Shown here piece after piece: positions 43,274 through 52,353 of a stretch of 64,000 nt of DNA (position 1 is its first letter; the number at the start of each line of letters is the position of its first letter). Source of the stretch: Symploca sp. SIO2E9 (GTDB taxonomy: Bacteria > Cyanobacteriota > Cyanobacteriia > Cyanobacteriales > Coleofasciculaceae); assembly GCA_010692645.1 (NCBI GenBank), contig JAAHGS010000019.1, positions 62,001 through 126,000 on the forward strand, in the 5' to 3' direction. Both the position numbers and the translations under genes were made by a program. Below the pieces are notes generated by a model. The model made no database searches and had not been told where the DNA came from. It was given only the letters and a program-made list of their open reading frames with translations.

Positions 43274-43736
43274 TAAAATTGCTCTTTTACTTACTAATTA
43301 CATCTAAAAATCATCTAACCATAATTAGCAATCAATTGATTGCCCCTAATGTTTTAACATTTAGTCAATTGGGATGGCAAATGCTTACAAAAACTTTAAA
43401 ATGAATGGCATAAATGTAAAGATATGGGTAAAGCCTAGTTTATTTGGGAAAAGGTTATATTTACACAAAGTTCCTGAAAACTTGACTAGATCTGGTTTCT
43501 AGACTCTGCCTATAAAAACCTGAAGGGAGGCTCAGTTAAACATTCCTGAGAGAATATTTAATTAGAGCAGTGGCAGAAGTCTTATCAGGCATTATAGCCG
43601 TCGCCACTATGATTAGGACACTTCCTTGTTCCCTACTCCCTGCTCCCTGCTCCCTGCTCCCTGCTCCCTTTGAATCAGAATATAATGTCCTAACTGATAT
43701 GTCCGTTGCTATACACAGAGCCTAGAAGTTAAAATC
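43274..43736. other. 463-bp spacer with a tandem repeat inside an inverted repeat
   Basis: No gene is visible. At 43628-43672 are four to five tandem CTCCCTG heptamers. They are bracketed by TTAGGACA (43613-43620) and its reverse TGTCCTAA (43686-43693). The right flank (AATGTCCTAAC ... GCTATAC) is related to the dispersed repeat at 3139-3190 and 9791-9845. The left part should contain the rfbC promoter. Confidence 0.6.
43628..43672. repeat. short tandem repeat (CTCCCTG)n
   Basis: CTACTCCCTGCTCCCTGCTC continues for four to five 7-base units. Such heptanucleotide tandem repeats are common in cyanobacterial spacers and vary in copy number. Confidence 0.75.
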
Positions 43737-44321
43737 TTACTCAAGCTTTTTCGCAGATTTGCCGGAAGTAATGATTTTTGCTGGTATTCCAACTGCAGTT
43801 GCTCCAGCTGGGATATCACAAAGAACAACAGCGTTGGCACCAATACTGACGTCATCTCCAATGGAGACATTACCAAAAATTTTTGCTCCAGCACCGACAT
43901 TAACGCGAGCCCCCAATTTGGGCGCATCAAAGGGGCGATCTAAGTAACGATTACCTAGGGTCACACCCTGCCGGATAATACTATCGTCGCCAATAGTACA
44001 ATTTCCATGAATAACTATTGCTCCTTGATGTTCGATAATTACGCGGCGACCAAGTTCAACAGTATAAGGTAGTTCGATGCCATAGTTGTTGCGAATCTTA
44101 CGATATAGTGCCCGGTAGAGAATACTGAAGGGAGCCCGAAGTAATTTAGGTTCAATCTTCATTCTCCAGACACCAAAGCGTTGAACAGCTACGGCTCTAA
44201 ATCCAGGCTTGGTCCAATCGCGTCCATGGGCAATCCAGTCTTCTTTGATCTGTTGCCATACTCCCAAAGCATTAGTTTCTGCTTCGTTAAGACTTGATAT
44301 CAGTTCTGGCTGGGTAACCAT
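43737..44321 (-). CDS. serine-acetyltransferase-like hexapeptide acyltransferase
   Basis: The product is 194 residues. The C-terminal 110 residues are hexapeptide repeats of a left-handed beta helix (VELGRRVIIEHQGAIVIHGN, IGDDSIIRQGVTLGNR, VNVGAGAKIFGNVSIGDDVS, AIGANA-type turns, VGIPAKII). It has the CysE-like closing turn but a short N-terminus, as in acyltransferases from capsule loci. It probably O- or N-acetylates a sugar, possibly the amino sugar made by the WecE-type enzyme. A genuine serine acetyltransferase is less likely in this setting. Confidence 0.78.
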   Translation of the reverse strand: MVTQPELISSLNEAETNALGVWQQIKEDWIAHGRDWTKPGFRAVAVQRFGVWRMKIEPKLLRAPFSILYRALYRKIRNNYGIELPYTVELGRRVIIEHQGAIVIHGNCTIGDDSIIRQGVTLGNRYLDRPFDAPKLGARVNVGAGAKIFGNVSIGDDVSIGANAVVLCDIPAGATAVGIPAKIITSGKSAKKLE

Positions 44322-44385
44322 AATCTGTCTTTACTGCTAAGCGTATTTTCTCTAAGTAAATTTATTATTTTTGTTAACTTCAACT

Positions 44386-45444
44386 CTATCGCGGATAATT
44401 GGACGGGGCTAGAGCAAATCCTTTAAAGAATACACTATTGCCCAGGAAATCAAAAAGGAATCTTGAGGGGAAAGAAGATTGTTGTCCTCTAACTAACCAA
44501 CGTAATCTGGTGAAGGTAAAAGGAAAGGCAAAAGCTGCATCAGCCAGAGCTGCATACAGCCAACCGTGATTCTTGATAAAGTAGCGTCGCCTAGAATCAA
44601 ACCAATACTGTGGGCGGCGCTTGCGTTTAGCTTTCGGGTCAGTTACTCCTGAGCTTTGCCCAACTAAGTGTATAACCCTACTTTCTGGTACATACCAGCA
44701 ACTCCAACCAGCTTTGTTAGCCTGCAAGCAAAAGTCTGCTTCCTCATAGTACATAAAATATCCCTCATCCATTAAACCAATTTGTTCAAACACTTCGCGG
44801 CGCACGATCATACTTGCCCCAGCTACCCAATCAATTGGACTGGTTTCTTTAGGGAGATTAGGCGGAATAACAGCCCACTTTTCCTTAAATTTCCTACCTA
44901 TGCGAAGACGCAAGCCAGAATTAAATTCACTGAGTATCGAATGAAAGCGAAAGGAAGAACATTGAAGGGAGCCGTCAGGATCTTCTAGACGGCTGCCAGC
45001 AATCCCCACTTTCGGATGTTCATTCATAAAGTTTACAAGTACCTTTAAGGCACCAGTGCGAACAATGGTATCTGGGTTGAGCAAGAGAACGTAAGGGGGA
45101 GGATTACTGGAGTTTAGCGCTGGGCGTATGGCAGCGTTGTTGCCGAAGGCAAAGCCGCCATTACGTTCGAGTGGCATCAGCGATGCCCAGTTGCCCCAGC
45201 CCTCAGTTTCAATGGCAGCTTGGATTTGTTCAACTGAGTTATCACCGGAAGCGTTGTCGGTAATGACAACACGGGTCCCCGGTAGTGATTGGATTTCACT
45301 TACTAGGGAGTGCAGGCAGTCGATTGTTAACTCAGGGGTTCGGTAGTTAACAATCACTACCAGTAATGGAGGTTGGTTGTTTAGCTCAATTGTATTAGAC
45401 ATAATAGTAGTATTTGTTTTTGTATTTTCCAGCCGAGCTGGCAT
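44386..45444 (-). CDS. GT2 family glycosyltransferase (rhamnosyltransferase-like)
   Basis: The product is up to 352 residues. LLVVIVNYRTPELTIDCLHS, VVITDNASGDNSVEQIQ, LERNGGFAFGNNAAIRPAL, VLLLNPDTIVRTGALKVLV (NPD metal motif) and GYFMYYEEADFCLQANKAGW are characteristic of the WbbL/rhamnosyltransferase subgroup of GT2. With dTDP-rhamnose genes next to it, rhamnose transfer is a reasonable guess. ATG 45444 or ATG 45402 may be the start; neither has a clear RBS. Confidence 0.85.
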   Translation of the reverse strand: MPARLENTKTNTTIMSNTIELNNQPPLLVVIVNYRTPELTIDCLHSLVSEIQSLPGTRVVITDNASGDNSVEQIQAAIETEGWGNWASLMPLERNGGFAFGNNAAIRPALNSSNPPPYVLLLNPDTIVRTGALKVLVNFMNEHPKVGIAGSRLEDPDGSLQCSSFRFHSILSEFNSGLRLRIGRKFKEKWAVIPPNLPKETSPIDWVAGASMIVRREVFEQIGLMDEGYFMYYEEADFCLQANKAGWSCWYVPESRVIHLVGQSSGVTDPKAKRKRRPQYWFDSRRRYFIKNHGWLYAALADAAFAFPFTFTRLRWLVRGQQSSFPSRFLFDFLGNSVFFKGFALAPSNYPR

Positions 45445-45563
45445 GGAATCAAGTATTAGTTGAGATGTTATCTTTGAAACGGTATCTATACAAAGAAAAG
45501 AAAGAACTCTAAAGTTACTAACACATAGTCTTTATTTATGTCCGACTAAAGAACACTTCTAAA

Positions 45564-46490
45564 TCAGCAATCATAACCAAAATCAGCTAGGTTCATATCA
45601 ATCAATTTGCTTGTTATTTGATTACTTTCGCTAAAGGATTCTCCGATATAATCTGCAATTACTTGACGCCAGTTAGTTTCAATGTTTTGATGAAAATCTG
45701 CTGGAGTAATTAATTCAACAACTTTTGATAATTTATCTATCAAATAATAAGTAAAAGGCATTTTTGAACCACTAAAATCAGGTGTTACTATAAAACGATT
45801 AAGTTGTTGCAAACAAGCAACTGTACCTGCCTTAAGGCTAGTATATTCTGCCGTCTTACAAGGATTAAATGTACCCTTTGAACCAGCAAAAATCTTTATT
45901 TTTTCCCAAAAATACTGTGGTTTTTTCTTTAACAATTCAAATGGTAAGACTAGTACGTTGTGTGAACCAAAAATATTTTGGTAGTATGTAATCAATAAAT
46001 CGTATTCAAAATAATCTAATCTACAGATTGGTTTAAATCCTGGTCTCTCTACGTCTACACCGATAAATCTCTGTATTGTTTTGCTTTGTCCTGATCTAAT
46101 GTACTGTTTATACGATGAGAGTATTATCGATTTCTGTTCGCGTATTATGATGAGAACCCGAGCCTCTGGAAAAACAGCATAAATCCTGTCGGCAACCTCT
46201 TTGCCCCAATATTTAGCCTGCATCTGATTGCCACTCAACGACTCGTGAGAGATAACGGGAACTAGGTCTCGCCTAGCAGCCTCCTGCAAGCCTGGTTCAA
46301 ATCTTTTGCGTGTTAATTGAGCAGAAAAACGGAATGAATTCACAAGTGCAAGCATATTTAAACCCTCTGATGAGAGGGCTCCCCACGGACTTATGAAGCC
46401 TGTTTTTTCATCATTAAAAAGTGTATTCTGTAGCCACGTCGAAGCAGCTTTAGGATAGCCTATATGAATGAGTAGCTTCTGGTTGGACAT
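45564..46490 (-). CDS. sulfotransferase (3 of 5)
   Basis: The product is 308 residues. KLLIHIGYPKAASTWLQNTL is the PAPS loop in the KxxST form, and VLIIIREQKSIILSSYKQYI is the 3'-phosphate region, with Glu replacing the usual Asp-Pro. VLVLPFELLKKKPQYFWEKI is the usual distal block. It is the most diverged of the five. The gene is AT-rich relative to the rfb block. A PAPS-dependent glycan sulfotransferase is the best call. Confidence 0.72.
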   Translation of the reverse strand: MSNQKLLIHIGYPKAASTWLQNTLFNDEKTGFISPWGALSSEGLNMLALVNSFRFSAQLTRKRFEPGLQEAARRDLVPVISHESLSGNQMQAKYWGKEVADRIYAVFPEARVLIIIREQKSIILSSYKQYIRSGQSKTIQRFIGVDVERPGFKPICRLDYFEYDLLITYYQNIFGSHNVLVLPFELLKKKPQYFWEKIKIFAGSKGTFNPCKTAEYTSLKAGTVACLQQLNRFIVTPDFSGSKMPFTYYLIDKLSKVVELITPADFHQNIETNWRQVIADYIGESFSESNQITSKLIDMNLADFGYDC

Positions 46491-46578
46491 CGTTACTTTG
46501 TTAAAGAATAGTTATTTTTATTGAAGAACTGTTGGCATTTAATGACAATTAGATATAAGTTATTAATTTTATTTCACC

Positions 46579-47778
46579 CTAAATTGCGACGAGGATAGAT
46601 TTCAATCTAGACTCCCAACTTTGTGAATTGTCATAAAATTGCTCTTGTAACCCTAGACAGGCCCGTCGCTTTTGTTCATAGAATTCGTAATCATCGCACA
46701 ACTTGAGTAGAGAATTAGCATAACCCTGGGTATCATTTGGTGGAACTTCCACAACCGCATCTCGAACATAAGACAAAGCTGGACAGACGGCTGAGGTAAC
46801 TACAGGACGACCAGACAACACTCCCTCGACGACAACTTTGTTGAACCCCTCTATAAAGTCTGTTCTTGTTGGCACGATGAGAGTGTGTGCCCGGTTAAAC
46901 ATTTCACGCATTTGCGGTTTAGTGCAGTAACCGTGACAAACAAAGGAGGAATCTATCTTAGCCTCCTTGACAGCTAGATTTAAAGACTCAAGGGCTGACC
47001 CTTTCCCGCAAATATCAAATACTATATCGTTTCTGCCCTTAGCCGCGAAACTTTTGGCAATTTCTAGAAGCTCGAAAACTCCCTTATTTGGCTCGATACG
47101 ACCTGCAAATAACACGCGAAAAGGCGAGCGTTCTTGGTTTGGTTCACTTACTCCTGCAAACTCGGAGCGACGATAATTGGGTAAAAATTGCACTATTGGT
47201 CGATGCTGACCATTGGTAATTTCTACTAACTGTTCAGAAATATCATCAGATAAAGCCAATATAGCAGTACAGTGACTAGTAAACAGATAACGGCTAAGTC
47301 TTAAGACGAATCTCTGTAGCTTGCTTTTTAGTGTTTGCTCTTGCCGAAGGTACTTACACCAAAGGACGCAGTGTAGTGACGGTATCACTTGCACTCCCAG
47401 CCAAGGTAATAGCGACAAGATAAACCAATATGTTGTACCATTAGCCACTACTGCGACGTTGGCTCTAAAGCGGAGTGCTGAGACAATTAGCTGCAATCCG
47501 TACCATAAATAACCCCAGTGATATAGAATACCTGATGCCTGACGTAACGAAAACGGACGGTTCTCAATTGTAAATCGACCTTCATGCAATAAATTACTCT
47601 CCCCATATGAAGAAATTACATAAGCCTGTGCATCTAAGGCGCGACAAACGTCGTAGAATTGACCAGAATAGGTTACCGAAACCTGTGAGGGATCATCCTG
47701 ACCCTTAACCCAATATTGATAGGTTCCAAACACATTGCCAGGACCAGCTGCGTATAAAATTCTAAGTTTTTTAGGCAT
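46579..47778 (-). CDS. GT4 family glycosyltransferase
   Basis: The product is 399 residues. LRILYAAGPGNVFGTYQYWV is the N-terminal loop. RSPFRVLFAGRIEPNKGVFE, IVFDICGKGSALESLNLAVK, FVCHGYCTKPQMREMFNRAH and DFIEGFNKVVVEGVLSGRPV form the donor domain with the E-x7-E motif (EGFNKVVVE). There is a membrane-associating hydrophobic stretch (WFILSLLPWLGVQVI) in the N-domain. Donor unknown. Confidence 0.85.
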   Translation of the reverse strand: MPKKLRILYAAGPGNVFGTYQYWVKGQDDPSQVSVTYSGQFYDVCRALDAQAYVISSYGESNLLHEGRFTIENRPFSLRQASGILYHWGYLWYGLQLIVSALRFRANVAVVANGTTYWFILSLLPWLGVQVIPSLHCVLWCKYLRQEQTLKSKLQRFVLRLSRYLFTSHCTAILALSDDISEQLVEITNGQHRPIVQFLPNYRRSEFAGVSEPNQERSPFRVLFAGRIEPNKGVFELLEIAKSFAAKGRNDIVFDICGKGSALESLNLAVKEAKIDSSFVCHGYCTKPQMREMFNRAHTLIVPTRTDFIEGFNKVVVEGVLSGRPVVTSAVCPALSYVRDAVVEVPPNDTQGYANSLLKLCDDYEFYEQKRRACLGLQEQFYDNSQSWESRLKSILVAI

Positions 47779-47985
47779 TACTTTCAGCTACTCATTATTT
47801 AACAAATTATGTCCAGGATAAAATTACGAGATAGACTTATTAATAAATAAGTAAGTTTCGCCAAATTACTACTAAAACCTAGATGATCATTCTTTTAATA
47901 AATACTCTATTACATATTAAATAGACACCTTTAATAATTTTTAGGTAAGGCTCTATAGCAAATCTGGATAAACTTGACCTAATGT

Positions 47986-49392
47986 TCAATTAAGTTGATG
48001 TCGTCTCTGTGGAGCTAGCTTGAGCAATAACTTGCGATCGCCTTTTAACTTCTTCTTTTCTGGCTCTTTGAGTACAAGCCCAGCTATTCCTCCACTAGCA
48101 AGTGTAAATACTGGGTTAGGCTGGTCGTTTAAAGTACAGTCAACCATATACAAAGTTATGACCACTGCCAGCATTGCTGCAGGTGCTACTTTTGGTTTAA
48201 ACCAGGAACTAGCTGGATAACGCAACCAAAAAAAGCTGAGGGCAGGTAGTAATGACGAGCCAAATATAGCAATCAGACCAACTGCGCCATTGATACCAAA
48301 CGAGATAATCCACAGGCTATCTGTAATGGAAATATCTACTAAATCACCGTTCCAATTCTCTACGTATATACGATTTCTCCCCCACCCCCCCCAGCCAAAC
48401 ATCATTCTCTGCCGTGCCTTCTCTGAGAGCAGTTCTTCGTTGTACATTCTAAACCCTACGGAATTGGCTCTAGCTTGTTCTACTACCGTTGCTAAACTGG
48501 AAACAACCTGAGCGATTCGTTCGCTACTAAAGACTCCAGTTGCTCCCATGTATAAGTAGGATGAAATACTTACAATTATTAGCAGCATTAAAAAGGAAGT
48601 GCGAAACCACTTGGCAGTAAACATAATAGTGGTTCCTAATAGTAATAGAATAATTGCGCCAGTGGATTTAACTAACACAACTGTTACCAACAAAACTGCC
48701 ACCAGCCACCTGATGGAAATGCCCCAAACTTGCTTAATTACCCCAGCTTGCCACAGCCAGATCCCAATTAGCGTTGCAGTTGCCATCCACATGCCAACAC
48801 TAAGACCATGTTGCATAAATATAACTGGTCTATATCCATCGTAACGAATTGTTTGAGCAAATTTTCTTGCATCAAGGTAGCCGTAAACCCATCGATGTAT
48901 CTGCGGACTCATCCGAACTTCAATCCAGCACAAAGGAGCATAGAGCAGTCCGCTAATGAACATGGAAATCGCCAACTGACGCATTCCAGCTAGATTATTG
49001 AGGTAAATCCGACCTAAAAAATAGGGTATTCCATAAGCTACAGTTTGAGCAAGAGTTTGTGAAAACCCATCGTAAGTACCCAAGCCATTAGTAATTGAGG
49101 AAGCAAAGGGACAGATACACCAAATCAGCATTGGCAGATCAAGCCAGCCGAGTTTAAATGAAGTGAAGCGCTGAACATCGAAAATAAAAGTAGCCAACAA
49201 AATGCTGTAGCAAGTCGCTGACATTCTTTCGTAGTCAGGAATGCCAGGAAAAGAAAATCCTGCTTTTTGTGGTAGGAATAGCCATGCGAAGATAAAGCTG
49301 ATAACCACTGCTCTTTGAGCCGGAAAATTTCTAAACAAGTAGAGAACGACTGGTAACCAGACGATCATGACAAGTTGTGCTTGAGGGCTCAT
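47986..49392 (-). CDS. Wzy-like polysaccharide polymerase (O-antigen ligase/polymerase family)
   Basis: The product is about 468 residues with ten or more hydrophobic segments (VMIVWLPVVLYLF, AVVISFIFAWLFLP, LVAVLLVTVVLVKSTGAIIL and others). A large soluble loop rich in Arg (YGYLDARKFAQTIRYDGYRP) and the MFGWGGWGRNRIY segment lie outside the membrane. This layout is that of Wzy polymerases and O-antigen ligases, whose sequences are poorly conserved. It would join repeat units on the periplasmic side. ATG 49392 is taken over TTG 49419. The function is assigned from topology and context. Confidence 0.75.
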   Translation of the reverse strand: MSPQAQLVMIVWLPVVLYLFRNFPAQRAVVISFIFAWLFLPQKAGFSFPGIPDYERMSATCYSILLATFIFDVQRFTSFKLGWLDLPMLIWCICPFASSITNGLGTYDGFSQTLAQTVAYGIPYFLGRIYLNNLAGMRQLAISMFISGLLYAPLCWIEVRMSPQIHRWVYGYLDARKFAQTIRYDGYRPVIFMQHGLSVGMWMATATLIGIWLWQAGVIKQVWGISIRWLVAVLLVTVVLVKSTGAIILLLLGTTIMFTAKWFRTSFLMLLIIVSISSYLYMGATGVFSSERIAQVVSSLATVVEQARANSVGFRMYNEELLSEKARQRMMFGWGGWGRNRIYVENWNGDLVDISITDSLWIISFGINGAVGLIAIFGSSLLPALSFFWLRYPASSWFKPKVAPAAMLAVVITLYMVDCTLNDQPNPVFTLASGGIAGLVLKEPEKKKLKGDRKLLLKLAPQRRHQLN

Positions 49393-49454
49393 AAGCTTGT
49401 TAGTGTGTTTTGTTATCAACCTGTAAGATATTGGCAGTTTCCCGATGTTTCTTA

Positions 49455-50336
49455 CTATTTATTAGATAACAACTTATTACCCAGGAAATTCTTAGCATCA
49501 ATAAAAATAGGAGGAATTAATTTATTGGAGATAGTTTTGAGTATCATACCTGAAGATGGTTTTTGTGCTAATTTTTCCTCTGGTTTGGCACGAAATAGAG
49601 TGGAATGACCATCAGAAACCTCTTCAGATGGTCGTCCATTACTGTAGTAGTAAAGTGCTAAGGACTTCCTTGTCCGACCTTCTGGACAAGTTAAAGGCTC
49701 CGGATGCCCGTGATAGGAAAAGTCTGTAGTACTGAAGATTACACATCGATTAAAGATTGGGAGAATTTTTTTATAACACTTAGTCATATCTTTATCCCAC
49801 ATTTCAAAATGACCACCATATTCTTCTTGCCAATCTTTATTGAGATATAGGAGAAGATTTAATCGGCGATCAAGGCGCAGTTTTTTATGGCGATTAAAAT
49901 CTGCATGTATTTTCAGATATCCACCTCTTTCTATCTGATGTAAACCACCACCTGTAAAGTGAGGATCAGGTATAATTCCATCGATACCGGTCAATTGCTC
50001 TAAAAATTCAATAAAAGTTGAAGAGTTCAGTTGATATAAAAGAAGGCGTATTGCTTCTCCCATCTGTAATTCAGATTTAGATGCCAATTTTTTCTCTTGA
50101 GCAGCATTAAACTTTTGCCAATCAATAGATCCTGGCTTTGGGAACTCTTCGAGGATTTTATCTAGTACAGGTTCTGGTAAAAAATTATCGATGATGATGT
50201 GTGGAAACGGCATTGCCTGAGAATAGATTTCCTTATTTTTATCAGCCAAATCATTTAAGTAATCTGGATTAATACAAAACATCAAGGTTGAATCCATATA
50301 ATTATCATCCATTTTTCTTGATAAGGTTGCATTCAT
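49455..50336 (-). CDS. 2OG-Fe(II) oxygenase (prolyl-4-hydroxylase-like fold)
   Basis: The product is 293 residues. PFPHIIIDNFLPEPVLDKIL is the N-terminal helix-strand, GGYLKIHADFNRHKK carries HxD (His about 143), YLNKDWQEEYGGHFEMWD is the typical 'GGxxxxW' strand, FSTTDFSYHGHPEPL holds the distal His (about 208) and RTRKSLALYYYSNGRP the Arg. This is the P4Hc/2OG-FeII_Oxy_3 fold and differs from the three PhyH-like proteins. Similar proteins occur in O-antigen and glycan loci. It should hydroxylate or oxidise a substrate using Fe(II) and 2-oxoglutarate. Confidence 0.85.
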   Translation of the reverse strand: MNATLSRKMDDNYMDSTLMFCINPDYLNDLADKNKEIYSQAMPFPHIIIDNFLPEPVLDKILEEFPKPGSIDWQKFNAAQEKKLASKSELQMGEAIRLLLYQLNSSTFIEFLEQLTGIDGIIPDPHFTGGGLHQIERGGYLKIHADFNRHKKLRLDRRLNLLLYLNKDWQEEYGGHFEMWDKDMTKCYKKILPIFNRCVIFSTTDFSYHGHPEPLTCPEGRTRKSLALYYYSNGRPSEEVSDGHSTLFRAKPEEKLAQKPSSGMILKTISNKLIPPIFIDAKNFLGNKLLSNK

Positions 50337-50461
50337 TATCTTATTTCTCCTAAAGTTTTTTTTACCAATTTAATAAATTTAAGGCTAGAGTAATATTCTA
50401 TGCAAAATCTTTGCTTTTGATTGCAATCCTAATATTATTTGCCTCAACAAAAAAAGTATTT

Positions 50462-51364
50462 CTAGGCACTACCAAGCCACATTGAGAGATCTTTTTGCGT
50501 CAAATCCTGAAGTTTGAGAATGTCTTCTAGATAGCATGCGGTTAACTTATCACGCAGTGCCTGATCAAATTGAGGTTTCCAGCTATTCTTGGCTGTAATG
50601 AATTGTAGCAAATTTTTTCTGATTTTTTTAGGCAGTATAGATTTCAATATACTTTTAGTAAGATTATATTGGTTTGTGAGTTCATGAATAAATTGATTTT
50701 TCGGGAAAAAGTGTACATTGTATTTGCGACTAACATCAGGATTGAAATCCGGATCAACGCCCAGGTAAGTATAGATGTCCCTAATTGTGCCGAGGGTGTC
50801 TGCTATTAAGTCCTCAAAAAGGTAGATGCGAACTTGTTGATCACCAAATAAACTCATATATCGCTTGATCTGTTCGTAGTAAAAACCTTGTTGCTTGTAA
50901 TGCCAACTAGGTCCCCAATTTAACTGAATACGCTCGTCTTCCTGAGCAAGCGCGTCTGAGAAACTTAGTGGCTCATAGCCCAGCCACTTCGTATGCAGGT
51001 AATGGGAAAAGGCTCGCTCTGCTGGCTGCCTGAGAATTACAATCATTTTGACTTTGGGAAAACGTCTGTAGATTCTCATCGGTACTTCTTTATTATAGAG
51101 ATAGCTCGGCGTTGCTTCTCCAATTGCCGTTTCGTCACTTACCTGGTTGAATAAAGACTGATACTCATCAAAACTCTTGACCGACATTTCATATATTTTC
51201 TGATCAAGCGGTCCAGAAAAACGCCTTTCCTCTCCATCCCACTGGAAAAACTTGGTTTCCTTAATGGGACTCATGTAAATTTGTGGATGTTCTCGTAAAT
51301 AATAATAAACAGAGGTTGTACCTGCTTTAACTGCACCGATCACCATAAAATTAATCATAGTCAT
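50462..51364 (-). CDS. sulfotransferase (4 of 5)
   Basis: The product is about 300 residues. NFMVIGAVKAGTTSVYYYLR is the PAPS loop, VKMIVILRQPAERAFSHYLH the 3'-phosphate motif, and VRIYLFEDLIADTLGTIRDI the distal block; this set is the glycan/heparan-type Sulfotransfer_1 branch. ATG 51364 (or 51358) is preferred over an upstream GTG because the neighbour at 52336 starts about as close to the PAPS loop. It is 58 bp downstream of a sister gene, and the two probably arose by old duplication. Confidence 0.88.
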   Translation of the reverse strand: MTMINFMVIGAVKAGTTSVYYYLREHPQIYMSPIKETKFFQWDGEERRFSGPLDQKIYEMSVKSFDEYQSLFNQVSDETAIGEATPSYLYNKEVPMRIYRRFPKVKMIVILRQPAERAFSHYLHTKWLGYEPLSFSDALAQEDERIQLNWGPSWHYKQQGFYYEQIKRYMSLFGDQQVRIYLFEDLIADTLGTIRDIYTYLGVDPDFNPDVSRKYNVHFFPKNQFIHELTNQYNLTKSILKSILPKKIRKNLLQFITAKNSWKPQFDQALRDKLTACYLEDILKLQDLTQKDLSMWLGSA

Positions 51365-51457
51365 TACTCTAGTTACTTGTTTTTTTTTACACTGTTGCAC
51401 TACTCCTGCTTAGATAAGAGTAATTAGAGTTTTTGACCGCAGCTACTAACTCAAGAA

Positions 51458-52336
51458 CTACTGATTCCAATGAGATAAGTCACGGTTGAGAAACTCAGCC
51501 AGTCTCTGGTTAGGCTCACGAAACTTTTCCAACAACATCTGGCGGGTTTCTGGGAGCATCTGCGGTGGTAAGTAGGACTGTTTTTCTCCCCACTTCCGGT
51601 AATGGGGTAACGCCTTTAATACCTGATAAGTAAGATCTCGTACCCCTTGTGGCAGTAAATTAGCAATAAAGACAGCTCCCGGAATTGCACGCAGGGGAGA
51701 AGTCATTTTTGACCGCAAAAACCATTGAGCATCTTGATGACCTTGATTAGCAGCAATTAGGCTATTTTGCACCAGATCAATTTTATCATCAACTCCAATG
51801 AAATGACAAATTTTACCCATAGCCTCTGCTGGTTTATGGATTAAATCCTCCATTAACATAATCAGAAGAGATTCCCTAGGAAAGAATCGAAGATATTGTT
51901 CAACATGTTGCATATAATTACCGCTATCTACAAGATAGCTACGTTCTTTAATCCCTTCTTCAAAGGTTGTCTTGGGCTTTTGTTCACGACATTTTATTTC
52001 GTGTACATGGTGAGAATATGCTCGATCTACTGGATGTCGAATGATATATATCATCTTTACTTTAGGAAGCACCTGAGCAATGCGCTCTGCAGCTTTAGGA
52101 AACTTAGGTAACCTAGTATATGTTGTTGAAGCCTCACCGCAGATTTGCTGTAATCCAGCCTCGCTAAAAAGTAAACTATACCAATCCATTCCCTTACCAT
52201 ATATATCGTCTATAGCAAAGAAATCAGGTTCCTTAGGAGTACTCATATATATCTGCGGATGTCGACACAAGTACTTGTACAAAGTTGTTGTACCCGACTT
52301 AGCAGCACCAATAATTAGAAAATCTGGTAAGCGCAT
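51458..52336 (-). CDS. sulfotransferase (5 of 5)
   Basis: The product is 292 residues. DFLIIGAAKSGTTTLYKYLC is the PAPS loop, VKMIYIIRHPVDRAYSHHVH the 3'-phosphate motif, and LIMLMEDLIHKPAEAMGKIC the distal block. Its closest relative in the window is the gene just downstream (50462-51364): shared patterns are HPQIYMS, a VKM strand and AYSHxxH. It lies 18 bp from the flippase stop, so it is expressed with the export genes. Confidence 0.9.
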   Translation of the reverse strand: MRLPDFLIIGAAKSGTTTLYKYLCRHPQIYMSTPKEPDFFAIDDIYGKGMDWYSLLFSEAGLQQICGEASTTYTRLPKFPKAAERIAQVLPKVKMIYIIRHPVDRAYSHHVHEIKCREQKPKTTFEEGIKERSYLVDSGNYMQHVEQYLRFFPRESLLIMLMEDLIHKPAEAMGKICHFIGVDDKIDLVQNSLIAANQGHQDAQWFLRSKMTSPLRAIPGAVFIANLLPQGVRDLTYQVLKALPHYRKWGEKQSYLPPQMLPETRQMLLEKFREPNQRLAEFLNRDLSHWNQ

Positions 52337-52353
52337 TTTTTTCTATTTATTTA

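Noticed and set aside
43628-43672. CTCCCTG tandem repeat as a CRISPR array
   Set aside because: The heptamers are contiguous and spacer-free; it is a simple short tandem repeat.
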